The notes: generated from the letters alone by a model not told the origin. 64,000 nucleotides of DNA from Blastocladiella emersonii ATCC 22665 (GCA_025594325.1 JANHCV010000005.1:1887501-1951500); one strand, 5' to 3'. Shown: positions 23,650 to 35,083, numbered from the stretch's first letter. Made by a program: numbers and translations.

Positions 23650-25925
23650 TTACAGCGAGCATCCAGAAGCGTTGAACGCCTGCGGAGCGACTCGAGCAAA
23701 CTCTTCCGCGCCCCAGCACGGAAGCTCGGACACCTTAATGACCTTGAACAGTGTGAGGACAAGACGCGTGACGCAGTAGTCGTCATTGATCTTGTCCAGC
23801 GCAGCGTCCGGTAAAGTCCGAAGCACGACAGGGGACAGGGTGTTTTTGTCTACTTCCTTTCGAAGGTCGTGAAATGCTGTTTTCGGGTAACCCGAGAAAA
23901 AGACGCGCGTGACGAGACGGGCTGAAGCGAGGCGGTCGCAGGCACATGATTTGCCAGCACGCTCGTTGTCGTCGACTTCAAAGTACTTGCAGAGTCGCGC
24001 GAAGCTGTCATTGAACGGCGGGACGAGATACTCGGGGTACCAGGACTTGCAAGAGTCCAAGAGAGCATGGACAAGGCCGCGCCATGGCTGCTGCGCTGCG
24101 AGCGGACACTCGCGGCAAATCGTGTGTTTTGCGTTCAAAAAGTAATCGAAGCGACGAGGGACGACTGGGACACTGCTATCGGGGTTGAGTAAATTCTGGA
24201 TGAACGCGTACAGCAGAAGGTGTACGACGCCGTTGCGCTCCAAATGAATTTACAACTTGCTCGTGTCATCGGCCGCCGCGAGGGCAGTCGCGAGAAGCCA
24301 CAGGACCTCGTCCATGATTTTCGGACAATCGAGAAATTTCTCGTCGATGATGAACACGTCACCAAAAACGAGAAATTCGAACTGCCAGGTCTCGGACATC
24401 TCGGCAACCTCACGGCGAAAAGCATCAGCGAAATCGCCCAAGCTGAGAAGGTTGGCTTCGCTGCCGCTGACTCCAGGGCTGGGAAGGAGCACATGCTTGA
24501 GAATCTCGGCGGCCATGTCCTCGTTCTCGCACCGGAAATCACGACGTGCGATGCAGTAGGCTATATAGATCAGGCGGCGGGGGTGAGCGAACGTCTTGGA
24601 CTAGCTCGTAAATGTGAGTTCCCATGCGTGCCTTTGAGGATCAGCGTCTTCCATTCGTCGAGGGTATACCGCTCGCGAAGAAGGGCAACATAGTCAAACT
24701 TCTTGCCGGCGATCGCTGTTCCGACCAGGTAGCCCCACCATTTGGGTGCAATCAGTCCGTGAGCGTCAAGGATTTCAAGATTTTCAACCGAGAGTCCGTT
24801 GTCGAAATAGGCCACGATCCGGTCGCCAAGCTGATTGAAAGTGTCTCGGTCTTCGCCCTGCGGGTCGGGGAACCACCGCACGTCCAGAAGCGCGTCCCCG
24901 ATATCGTCTCGAAACGGAAGAGCAGCCACGACCAGGTCGGGGAACCGGACGAGCAGCGGCATGAAGCACCGCTCTCCCAGCGAGACGGCGGTTTGTACGT
25001 AGGCGCTGCGCACCTCGGCCGACATTTGCGAGCTGTAGTCGAGAATCCAAGGGAAAATGTTTGCGGCACCGCGGTCGGCGCCGTACCTCCCTGTTCCGAG
25101 GAGAGCGAGCTCGGATGGGCCATCCGTGCAAAGTACAGCTGCGAGCGCCGCCTCGTCCACCGAGTACTGAGGCTCGCGGAGAAACGCGTGAAAGACGTCA
25201 GATTCCCACCGTACGACGGCAAGATATGCGAGTGCATCGGCAAACCGGAGCGGGAAAGCAGCAAGGATCTCGAGCTGCTCATCACCAAGATACACTTCGT
25301 GGGCTCGAAGGAGCAATACCCACTCTGCCAAGTCCAGGCGGACGTCGAAGAGCTGAGGACGGCGTGAAGCGACAAGGTCGAGAGCTTGGCACAGGAAATC
25401 GGTCCATCCAGAGGCAACACCCGCGACGAGAAGCCGCACGAGCGTAGCAACAGGGCTTTTCCAGACGGGGCTATTTTGCTCGATGAACGACTGTTCCAGA
25501 TGTTGGCGAAGGATCGAGGGCTCAAAGTTGGTGAGATGACCCCGGCGACACATGTGCGAAGAGAGAGCGACGAACACTTCCATCGGCGGCGGAATTTGCT
25601 TGTAGTCCCACCGATCAAAAGTCGTGCGGTCTTGCGTCAAGGCTGGATTGATATCACAACGGACGAGACGCGACAAGGCATCGCCAGGCGGAGGGCTGCC
25701 GTAGCGGGGTGTGTGGATGGGAAGCGCAACGAGCCGGTCCGCGATCGCGAGCATCCACGAGTGCCGCGTGGAGCACTCTCGGGAAAGTGCACAAAGAGGA
25801 GCAGAAGCGGCCGCGATCGAGGAGCGCGGGTCGGCCAGCTGGAGGACGGCGGTCTGCAATTCCGCGGGGAGCCGAGCGAGCTGAACGCTGCCCGGGCTGT
25901 TTTCATGAGATTGCATCAAGTCCAT
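23650..25925 (-). pseudogene. F-box-like family, copy F: in-frame stop and GC-AG intron
   Basis: Exon 1 (25925..24632) is open and complete, from MDLMQSHENSPG through LPAELQTAVLQLADPRS to RYTLDEWKTLILKG. The 71-nt intron (24631..24561) begins GCACGC instead of GT and ends CTATATAG, with phase and position as in the family. Exon 2 (24560..23650) has GDFADAFRREVAEM, then a TAA at 24250-24252 after DDTSKL. The same frame then resumes with ERNGVVHLLLYAF, CRECPLAAQQPWR and EEFARVAPQAF. Without the single stop it would encode about 734 residues. It may be a recent nonsense allele, a truncated product ending in exon 2, or a sequence error. Confidence 0.72.
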
Positions 25926-26152
25926 GGTGCTTTTGGGGTGTGGTGCTCGAATCAGAGAGAGAGAGGGAGCGCCGGCGACGAGCGCGTGAGTCTGCTCGCG
26001 CGCTAACCGGAGATGAGCGACGCGCCTCGAACTTCGTCCCCGCTCCTTCTACAGCCCGGAAATCTCACTTGCACGAGGACAGGACAAGGACCTATACACA
26101 CCGTTTCTATCTCTATGATACAACACATCTCTCCTGGGATAGCGTTTCACTC

Positions 26153-29100
26153 CTATTTGGCCCCGTCCTTGGGCCGGCCCAAGGGGCGCCGCGGGACCAT
26201 GGCTACCAGGTAGTTGGCCAGGCACATGGCCGCGCGCTCGTACGACGCCGGGTCGGACCACGCCGCGATCATGCCGTTCGGGTCGACCCACATGAGGTGC
26301 TGCGCGACCACCATGGCCACCCGCTGCGCGTCGCCGTGGTCCGCCGGCCAGTTCGGGAGCGCCTTGTTAACGAGCCGGCCGACATACCACAGGCACGCCA
26401 TCGCGTCGGTGGCCTGCTCGTGCGAGTCGAACACGCCCTGGCCCGCGGCACAGGCGCGCAGCACGGCGCGGTCGAGACGCTCAAACGCCCGCCACGAGTA
26501 CTTGTCGAACGGCGCCATGTCGCAGAACGGCCGGACACGCGTGAGCGACGGGTCCATGGCGCGTGTATAGTGCGCCATGGCCGCCGGGTGCTGGTCGACG
26601 ACGTGCAGCAGGGCGAGAACCGAGGCCTTGGGGAGCAGCGGCGCGGGCCGCGTCATGAGGTGCACGCCGAGCGCGTCGAACAGCGAGTGCGGCACAACCG
26701 TCTCGATGTCCTCCACCAGCTTGAGGTACGGGTCCGACTCGCCGTCGATGAAGGCGCGCGTGACGCCGAGCGCGCCGTGCTGGAAGTCGCGGGCCACCTC
26801 GGCGCTCGTGGGCCCGTGCCGGCCCTCGTCCGTCCAGTCGGCCGTGTCGTCGCCGTGCATCACCAGCCCGAAAAACGCGTGGGGAACCGACTCGGCGCCC
26901 TCGAGCATCTTAACGATCAGCGACGGAACGCGCGGCGTCCATGCGGCCGAGGCCCGAGCCGGCGCTGGCCCTGGTGCGGGGGCAGCCTCGACGAGCGGTG
27001 CATGATCAGCGACTGGCGACGCCTCGGGCGCACTGCCACCACTAGTCCTCATCGAGGCCGCGGATGAAGACACGTCGGGATCGGCCGGCGGCATGCGGTT
27101 CGGGTAGCGCCACGCGTAGTACCGATCGCCGAGCGAGGCGATCCACTGCGGCCCCTGCGTGTAGTCGAACTTGGGGTAGTAGCGCTTGGACTCGATCGTC
27201 GACGGCACGTAGGGCTTGCGGAACATGCCGATCCTACACGGCGCCGGGCAAGGACGTCAGCGCTCAGGATTGCGCGAGGGGAGCAAAGCCAAGGTGCGAC
27301 GTACCCGTGCACGCGCGGGTTGTATATGTCGGGCACCTTCCGGCCGGGCTTCCGGGGCATGAAGCCCGGACTCGGCTTGAGCACGACCGGCTCGACGTAC
27401 GGCTGGATCGGGATCAGCTTCATCGGCGGGTACCCGCCGCCGCTGCGCTTGACCTGACTGGGCGCCGCCGGTGCGGCCTCGGTTCTACAAATATGCGAAA
27501 GGTAGTGAGTTAGTATTCAGTCGTGGGCACCCCGACGCGTAGTGATGAGCGTACCCCGGTGCAGCGGCCGAACCGGACGCGGGAGGCGCCTCACTCGGGC
27601 TTGCAGCAGCAGTGACGCTGGCCGCTGCCGCCGACGAGACCGACTTCCGCTGCGACGCCGCGTCGTGAGCAGTGATCGGGGCCTGCTGCAGGTTCGCGTC
27701 GCCATCGGCGCACGACGGCGTGCTGGTCTCGGGCGCGGGCTGGCGCTCCTGGAGCGAGGGCGGCGCCATAGTACCGACCGCAACCTGCGACTCCTCGGCC
27801 TGCGTTGGCGATCTCCATTGAGTCCACTCTAGAGGGTTAGCCGGGTGTTAGCCACTGATCCGTCATATCGGTTGAGCAAAAGGGCAACGTACTTGGCCTC
27901 GGCAGTCACGCCGGGTCCCTCAATCTTGGCGTTGGTCCTGGTCGTCTCGCTGACGGGAACAGCGGACTGGCCCTGCTTGGCCAGCGAGGTGTCGTGGGTG
28001 TCGACGACGCCGATCGCGACGGCGATGGCGGGCGCAGACTCGACGGAGCCAGAGTCGAGCGTCGGCTTGAGCTGCTCGGATCCGGTATGCTGCTGGGACG
28101 TGAGAACGACGGGCTCGGTCTCGCCCTCGGCGGAGGCCGAGGCCGGCTCAACACTGGACAAGCGATGGAGTCAGCGAGGTTCGCGGATCCACGGCACTGA
28201 ACATAGTCACTTACGGGTGGTTGATCTCCTCGATGAGGTTGCTGGCGCCGGCGACGGCGACGGGACCGGGCGTCGACGCGTCGTCGCGGACGAGGACCTG
28301 CTCCTTGACCTGCTGATCCTGCTGCGGGGTGAGGACCGAGGCCTTGCACTCGTTCGTGGAGTTGGTCGCGTCGGACATGACCCTGTCAGCGGCGAACCGT
28401 GTTAGCGAGCTCCACGACGGCTGTCCAGGCGAGAGAAGCACGTACTTGTCCATGATGACCACGGCGGGCGACCCGACCTCGATGATGGAGTCGTCGCTCG
28501 CAGCCAGCTTGTGGAACAGCGCCGCAGCGCGAAGGCTCATGGAGAGAAGCTTGGTGTACTCGGCATCGACGGAGATACCGGTAGAGGGGGCGAGAACGGG
28601 TGCCGACTCGACGCGGCCCTCGGTCTGCGCAAACTCAGACTGCCGCTGGTGCGGAACGGCCAGCTTGTCGGTTGCGTCGGTGCCGATGATGCCGGACGAC
28701 TTGAACCTACACGGGAATGGGGGTCGGTATAGCCTCGCCAAAGTCGGACCGGTGTGCGTGACGTACTCCTCCTTGATAGCCACGGTAGCCACCGATGCGG
28801 ACGCGTTGACCTCGGCTGCCACGCGCAGGAGTGCCGTAGCCTCGCTGCTGGTGGTGAAGGCGTCGGTCCTGAAGTTGGCGAAGGTGATCTCGTTGGCGTT
28901 GGGGAGGCGGGTCGCGTCGATGATGATGGCGGGCGACGACTTGACGACCGACTCGTCCTGCGAGTCGTCAGTCTTGCCGGAGGCGCGCTCCGAGTTCTCG
29001 GGGATGCTACACACGGCGGACAGTGGTCAGGCATACGCCGGGTGGCGGCCGATTGCTGCTCGTACGTACTTCACGGCCTTGACATGGTTCTGGTTCTCGG

Positions 29101-29724
29101 TCTTGATGATGTGGTCCGAGTCGCGCAGTTCGAGAGCCGAGACGAGGTCCTTGGTGATGGCAATGGCGGGCGCGGCGCATGCGGGCGCATTCTTTGTGGC
29201 AGTCGAGGTGGCGGTTCCCACAGTCTTGTTGTGGGCGAGCTGCTCAATCGAGGCAGCCGAAGAGGCGGCGAGGATGCCCGAGTCGACGGCGACGACCGAC
29301 TTGGCGGGCTTCACGGCCGAGACGATGGCGGGCGGGGGCGACGCGGAGACGGTCACCTCGGAGGTGGCGGTGGCGGGAATCGGTTCGGCCGACTTGGCGA
29401 CGAAGTCGCGCTTGAAGGCAGTAGTAGCGGTCCTGGTAGACGATGCATCGAGTTCAGCAGAGATTCATGGGGTAAGGGAGCGGATCGGGGTTGGCAGCGG
29501 GAGAAGAGCGGTGCGGCGTGATCGCGCTGCGCCACAACCACCACCGCTCGCTGGACCGCTCGCGCCGGATCAGACCGTCGCGCATGAATGAGAACGTACT
29601 GCTGCGTGTAGACCATCTGGCCGTGCGGACCGGCGAGAGCGGCGAGGCCGGCGTTCACGTTGCGGGCCAGGGACTTGAGCCCCGACCGGATCGCGGACCG
29701 GACGAGGGTGCTCGTGCGGCCCAT
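26153..29724 (-). CDS. nine-exon gene for a mitochondria-targeted protein of unknown function
   Basis: Exons 29724..29600, 29432..29070, 29006..28767, 28706..28446, 28382..28215, 28153..27893, 27812..27555, 27484..27305 and 27233..26153 give 978 aa. All eight introns are in phase 2; seven are 60-80 nt and the first is 167 nt. The N-terminus (MGRTSTLVRSAIRSGLKSLA) is a basic amphipathic presequence typical of mitochondrial import. Exons 2-6 encode low-complexity Ala/Ser/Thr/Val modules that repeat a PAIxI-like core (PAIAITKD, PAIIIDA, PAVVIMDK, PAIAVAIG). The C-terminal 400 residues look globular (RYYPKFDYTQGPQWIASLGD, GDRYYAWRYPNRM). I do not recognise a family. The acceptor of exon 7 was chosen to hold the frame and is the least certain junction. 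Confidence 0.65.
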
Positions 29725-31304
29725 GGTTGCTGGAGTGCTGCGACTAGTTCGCGAGTTCCTGTCGATGACGGCGGGTGGTGCAGCGGGTGTGGAAGGCGTT
29801 GATCCGGCTACTGGACGGGTCTATCTCTGTTATCGAGGTCGGCAAGCGGAGGGGAGGAGAGCGAGTTGCACAGAAGGAGGCTCGCCCGAGCGGGAGGCGG
29901 CGCGCGCTCGGGAAACCATGATACTCGCTCGGGCGCGAGCTCGGACACTGCCTCCCGCGCTCAGGTTTCTGCCAGCGCGCGCGAGACACGACGCGTGATT
30001 GTCCTGCCTGACCTCGCGAGCGCGGTGGCCAAGTGGGAGATCAAGACGCGGTGGAAGACGCGTCGAGGAGGGCGATCACGGCCATGCCGGCCACGGGCGG
30101 CCATGGTCCTGGCACCGGTGACGGTGGCCGGTCTGTGTGAATGGGTTGACCCGTTCGACACTGTTCAGTCGCTGTCAGAGTCCCGAGCCACCAATGTGGC
30201 TGGCATGACAGCAAGCGCCGTGCGGTGTGTCCGCGTTCGATGGCCTTGAGCTACGATGATTGACGCTCTCCTTCACCCGCAACTTCGACAACGAGTTGGG
30301 ACAGGTTCTCGAACAACCTTACTCGCGCGACTCGAACTCCATCGAAGCAGTAGCCATGGCGCAAGTGCATCATGTATTTTGCTCGATCCATGCTGCTCAA
30401 GTTCGCTGAAGGCCGAGAACTGAAGTCGAGGAGAACGAACAACCCTGCGGCGCGGCCGCGGTGCGATCCAGCGCGAAGCCGGCCGAGCGAGGCACGCAGC
30501 CAAACTTGGCCACCGCACTCGCGATCCGCTCTTTGACGATCCCTCGAGGAGCGGCAGGAGTCTCGCTCGGGGTGGTCGACGAGGTTGCTCTGAGCCGTTG
30601 CCGCATTGAGAAAAATCTGGGCAAAGTGGGATACGGGTCGAGACGGATCGCGTTTGCAACGGAGCGAACGCGGCGCGGCGCCGAACAACGGACGACGCGT
30701 CGCGCCCAACACGTGCAATGTGCGAGACAAGCAAATCGCGACTCTTCCACGCGTCTTGAACTACCTCTCGCGCTCCCTCGGCAATGAGCCACCATGAAGC
30801 CGGACTTTCGCGACATGCTGCAACGATGAAATGCATAGAGGAGCAACAGCTTCAGCTTGCGGGTCAATCAAAACTGGACCCGTGAAAGACGAGGCATCAT
30901 GTCGCTGCTCCCCAGATATTCCCTTGAGCCGAGCAGTCGGTCTGGGCCTCGATACCGCCTCAAGGACATTCCGAGCCGGATCTTGGCTATGAACGTATTC
31001 GCATGTGGCCGATCGCTGCTCATCTGCGTTCTCGAGGCGCCGTTGTGCTGATTTATCTGCGTTGGATCGACGGAATCTTCGGAACTGAAGTCGGGGCAAC
31101 TCGCTCTGGACTCGCGACGGCGTATTGACCGCTCAGTCGGATACCTTAAGAAGACGGATACCTCAAGAAGCTTGACTGGCTCCTCGCGGCAAACTTCCCT
31201 TCACCACGTTCCGCCGAGAATGCCCCGCGTCTTGCCTTACGCGACGAGCCACAGAAACGTACTTCGTTTCGAATAAAGAGGTATATGTATCGCGACCAAT
31301 CAGC
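29725..31304. other. intergenic, no clear gene
   Basis: ACGCGT cores at 29991 and 30059 lie 267-335 nt upstream of the mitochondrial-type gene. Minus-strand frames around 30400-30870 have patches of protein-like sequence but shift frame and lack splice support. They could be a decayed gene, but I cannot support one. Confidence 0.4.
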
Positions 31305-32105
31305 TCAACTACTCAGCTCGCCAACGTACTCCGCCGCCATGGCGTCCGCATCGACGAACTCCTCAGCCGGAGCCTCGGTGCTCGCGTCGAGGCAGGCCTC
31401 CTCGGCCTGGGCTTCGCCATCGGCGGCGAGCTCCGCCGTCGTGTCCGTGGCAGCACCGCCGTCAGCCGCCGCCTTTTCGGCCTCGATCTGCTGCTGGCGC
31501 TCGAGCTCGGCGGCCTTGCGCTTGGCCTCGTCGGCCTTCTTCTGCTTGGCCTTGGCCATCTCGGCCTCGAAGTCGACGGGGTTGTTGGACTTGGCCGCCT
31601 TCTTGCCCTTGCCCTCGGACGCTGGGAGGTCGTCGGTGGTGCGCGGGCCGGCGGTCGCGGGCGGGGGCGCCTTGGCGGCGGCCTCGAACGCCGGGAGTAG
31701 GCCGTCGAGGGCGTTGACGAGGCCCGTGAGGCCGGCGAGCGAGTCGGCGGCGGCGAGCTGCGGTGCGGCGGGACCCTTGACGTGCGACGACAGCTTGCGC
31801 GCAAACGACGTCAGGCGCTGCAGGTCGTCGGCCTTGATGGCGACCAGGTACTCGGAGTTGACCGTCACCTTCTGCTTGGCGGGAAGGTTCTTCACCGCAC
31901 GCAGCGGGCGCGGCTGGACAGGCGGGAGGACCGTCTTGGTCTTGCCGAAGTCGGTGGCGCCCTTCGGGGCGGCGCCGGCGACAGCGGCGGGCGGGTCCGA
32001 CGCGGCGGGCGACGTCGGTGACGGGACGGCGAGCTCCGTGGCGGAGAGCGTCTCGGGGACCACCTCCGGGGCGGCCTGGGTCGGGGCAGAGTCGATGGCA
32101 GGCAT
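31305..32105 (-). CDS. tandem-family coiled-coil protein, member 1
   Basis: A single exon of 266 aa. A Pro/Ala/Ser-rich N-terminus is followed by a shared family core at about 85-145: VNSEYLVAIKADDLQRLTSF, then SLAGLTGLVNALDGLLP. The C-terminal half is a charged helix rich in Lys, Glu and Ala (DFEAEMAKAKQKKADEAKRK and following), predicted coiled coil, then an acidic Ala-rich tail. The two neighbours downstream in the window share the core but have a different C-terminal helix. A type II element lies 173 nt upstream of the start codon. Function unknown; the arrangement suggests tandem duplication. Confidence 0.7.
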   Translation of the reverse strand: MPAIDSAPTQAAPEVVPETLSATELAVPSPTSPAASDPPAAVAGAAPKGATDFGKTKTVLPPVQPRPLRAVKNLPAKQKVTVNSEYLVAIKADDLQRLTSFARKLSSHVKGPAAPQLAAADSLAGLTGLVNALDGLLPAFEAAAKAPPPATAGPRTTDDLPASEGKGKKAAKSNNPVDFEAEMAKAKQKKADEAKRKAAELERQQQIEAEKAAADGGAATDTTAELAADGEAQAEEACLDASTEAPAEEFVDADAMAAEYVGELSS

Positions 32106-32277
32106 GCTTGAATAGCCCGGTATGATAGTATTACGTTGCAGGTGGCCAGGGGAGCGGGGATGGGTGGGTGCGGATGATGGGGTTTTAAGTGAGTGGACCG
32201 CATTGAACTACACTGCATGCGTGCACCCGCCATTTTCGACGGGATGAAAGTTGTGAGACAAGGGTTGCGAGACAGCC

Positions 32278-32300
32278 CACGTGAGTGGCGCAACGCGTCC
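32278..32300 (-). promoter_or_regulatory. type II composite element upstream of array member 1
   Basis: On the minus strand: GGACGCGTTGCGCC then ACTCACGTG. ACGCGT and CACGTG are 9 nt apart. It lies 173 nt upstream of the ATG at 32105; the equivalent element upstream of member 3 is 175 nt from its ATG. Confidence 0.5.
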
Positions 32301-32767
32301 ACCGTCTGACGCTTGAGCGAGTTTTGCCAGCTCCACTGCCCGCACTTCAAATCCAAGCTCAAGCTCTGACTCGTTAGACCTCCATTTTCGATGAGCTACT
32401 TCCTCTGTTGCGACTCGTCGCGCAAACTTGAATCGCCGCTTGCTCACGCGGAGTTAGAGCGTGCGAGTGTTGTGGATCAAACTAGCTTGAAGCGCTCGGA
32501 AATCTATTTCTAGTCAGAGGTTGCGCTGGATTTGTGCAACTCAAGGCCCTTCCCCGCGATGTATGAAGGCTTTGATCACCAGCTTGGCATCGCCCGCGTC
32601 GCGTCGCCATAATCGAGGGTCGATCGTTTCAGTTACAGCGAAGTCCATGCTTACGAATACATTTCCCGCGTATCAAAATTTAACAAGGGTCTCTCACGTT
32701 GGTCTCGCTGACAGCTTCAAATGCGTACGGCGAAGTAAGTGTATTCACTTCAACAACCCTAACGGCA

Positions 32768-33988
32768 TCAGCTCGAGGAGGACGGTTGCGTGGTAGCCGC
32801 AGAAGCCGAAGACGACGACGACCCAGCCGCTCCATCTGTGGCTTCGAGTTCAGCCAAGGCCCGGTCGCGCTGCCGCTCGAATGACATGATATGCCTGCGG
32901 TACTGGTCCTCGTTCCGTCGGCCCTGCTCCAACAGACGGTACTCCCGAGCGATGGCCTTCTCGTACCTGCACTCGATAATCGCGCGCGGCGAGAGCTGGA
33001 CGGTTGCTTGCCGGCGGGACTGAGAGCTCGTCGATCCCGAAGCGGGAGCGGCCGTCGTTGCAGCCGGCACGACGACCGTTAGGGTGGCAGGGTGAGCGGA
33101 CGAACTCGCCGCGGCCAGTGCGGGAGCTTGAACGGGCGTTGCTGCGGCGATAGTCGGAGGAATGACTTGAGCGGGTACGGCGGCCGTGGTCGGGACCACA
33201 GGTTGAGCGGGCGCCGCTGCAGCGACCGGGACCGGGGGCTGGGTAGGAGCGGTGGTAGTGGCGACGACCAAGGGTCGAGCGAGAGCAGATGCAGCACCAG
33301 CGGCCGGGACCGGGGACCGTGCTGGAACGGCGGTCGAGGCAGCAGGGACCGATGGCCGGGCAGCTACAGCAGCAGCGGCCGGGACCGCGGACCGACCGGG
33401 TGCGGGCGCGATGGGCTGCGCGGGGCCCTTGCCCTTAGCGACAGCGGCCGGAAGCGGCTTGCCGTGGACGAGCCCGTCGAGCGCATTCACGACCTTGGTG
33501 AGCCCAACGAGCGACGCGGCGCTGCCGACGGACGGCGCCGACGGGCCTCTGTTCTGCAGCGACAGCTTCTGGACGAGCACCGTGAGCCGGCGAAGGTCGG
33601 CCGCCTTCACCGTCACCAGGGCGTCGTAGTGCGAGACTGGCTTTCGCAGCGGCGAAGGGACGCCCTGGACGGAACGCAGCGGGCGAGCGTTGCTGTGGAC
33701 GACGGCAGTGCCGGACACGCGCGGAAAGTTGGGCGCGGCTGAATTCGATGAGCTGGGTGAGGTTGGCATTGCGCCGGACGCCGACTCAGACAGCGGCGAT
33801 GGATACATGGCGACGCTTGAAGTGACTGGCCCAGCGGAGCCGTTTTTCGGACTCGTCGTAGGCGAGGACGAGGACGATGGCGGTGCAGGGTCAATCGTGG
33901 TCATGGTTGCCACGCTGGCGGTGGTCATTGCGAAGTTGCGAAGAATTGAGGGGAGAGAGGGTAAGCGCCTGAGAAGCGCCGCATTCAT
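32768..33988 (-). CDS. tandem-family coiled-coil protein, member 2
   Basis: A single exon of 406 aa from the Met at 33988. If the Met at 33928 (MTTASVATM) is used, the product loses 20 residues that look like a weak presequence (LLRRLPSLPSILRNF). The core, HYDALVTVKAADLRRLTVLV then SLVGLTKVVNALDGL, matches member 1. A long Pro/Ala/Thr/Val low-complexity linker follows. The C-terminus is a helix, SPRAIIECRYEKAIAREYRL with EDQYRRHIMSFERQRDRAL, predicted coiled coil and shared with member 3. It ends in poly-Ser. Function unknown. Confidence 0.68.
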   Translation of the reverse strand: MNAALLRRLPSLPSILRNFAMTTASVATMTTIDPAPPSSSSSPTTSPKNGSAGPVTSSVAMYPSPLSESASGAMPTSPSSSNSAAPNFPRVSGTAVVHSNARPLRSVQGVPSPLRKPVSHYDALVTVKAADLRRLTVLVQKLSLQNRGPSAPSVGSAASLVGLTKVVNALDGLVHGKPLPAAVAKGKGPAQPIAPAPGRSAVPAAAAVAARPSVPAASTAVPARSPVPAAGAASALARPLVVATTTAPTQPPVPVAAAAPAQPVVPTTAAVPAQVIPPTIAAATPVQAPALAAASSSAHPATLTVVVPAATTAAPASGSTSSQSRRQATVQLSPRAIIECRYEKAIAREYRLLEQGRRNEDQYRRHIMSFERQRDRALAELEATDGAAGSSSSSASAATTQPSSSS

Positions 33989-34130
33989 CGCGTCCTTGCG
34001 CAGTAGGTACCCGCATCTGCCTCGTGGTTAGGAAAAGGCTCCCCTGAGAACGCATACCGGATCACTTGATCGAGTTCGTTTCATCACACAAGCTCAAGTA
34101 CTAGTAGAAACCGAGGTATACATTACACAA

Positions 34131-35083
34131 TCACTGATTAGAAGGCGCCGCAGCGGAGCTCGAGGCGGCCATCAGACCCGCGGCATCGAGCGGCGCGATG
34201 ACCATGGCTGCGGACGGGACGACGTTGTTCGGTGGACGGATGGCCATGCCCTTGTTGAGCATGTCCAGGGCCTTGTTGTGCTCCATTTCAATCTCGGCAA
34301 CATTGCGGCGGTACCGGTCAGCCCTCAGCTTGCTCTCTTCCATGAGGTGGCGCTGCTCCGCGATGGCCATGTCGTACTGAGCCTCGACCACCGCGCGCGG
34401 CGAGATGGCCATGGAGTGCGATGAACGGGTATCCGGATTGCTTTGAGCGGCAGTCGGACCAACTGAGGCGTGGACCGTCGCCGCACGAGCGGGCGTGGGT
34501 GCTGCACTTGGGGCGCTCGAGGCCGCTGGAACGGCCGCCGTCGATGGCCCAACTGCCGGGGCTGGAAGCGTGCGACCATGGGGACCGCAGCTGGTCCCGC
34601 GGCGGCCGGAGCCGGCGCCTGGGCAGCTTTGGCCTTGATGACCGGGGCAAGCACGCTTAACTGCCCGACGATGCTCCTGAGGCCGGCCATCGAGTCGGCC
34701 GCGTGGACCGAAGATGCCTCGGGACACTCGGCGTGCTGCGACAGGTCGCGGACCAGCGCCGCGAGCTGAACGAGGTCAGTGGCCTTGACCGCGACGAGGT
34801 GCTCTGGTTGCACCGTCGCTTTGCGCTGAGAGCGCAGCGCGCGCGGACTGCCGTGCGCCGAGTTGTTTCCGGCAGCATGAGAAGCGCTTGCAAGCGATTC
34901 GGTTGAGCCGTGAGAGACTGCCGCGAGAAGCTCGGCCGAGTTTGACGTTCCGGCCAAGCGACGAGGCGCTGGCATGGCCGAAGTCGACTTCGGACCTTGG
35001 CCTGAAGGTTCTGCCGAGTTGGGCGCCGTGGGGGCATAGTCCGGGATGGCGGTAGACGGGAACGAGATGTCGAAGGAGGACAT
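34131..35083 (-). pseudogene. tandem-family coiled-coil protein, member 3, frameshifted
   Basis: It starts at MSSFDISFPSTAIPDY (35083). The core is intact: HLVAVKATDLVQLAALVRDL, then SMAGLRSIVGQLSVL. The frame is lost near 34570-34600 within the Pro/Ala linker, where APAAAGPAAVP continues into an Arg/Pro-rich shadow frame. The family C-terminus resumes in another frame: SPRAVVEAQYDMAIAEQRHL, with RADRYRRNVAEIEMEHNKAL, ending AAAPSNQ at 34131. No intron with GT-AG ends fits the gap. A one-base indel or sequence error would restore a protein of about 315 aa. Confidence 0.68.

Noticed and set aside
30397-30867. Minus-strand frame beginning MTRKLKLLLLYAFHRC, looks partly protein-like
   Set aside because: Protein-like patches are short and in different frames, and no splice model links them.
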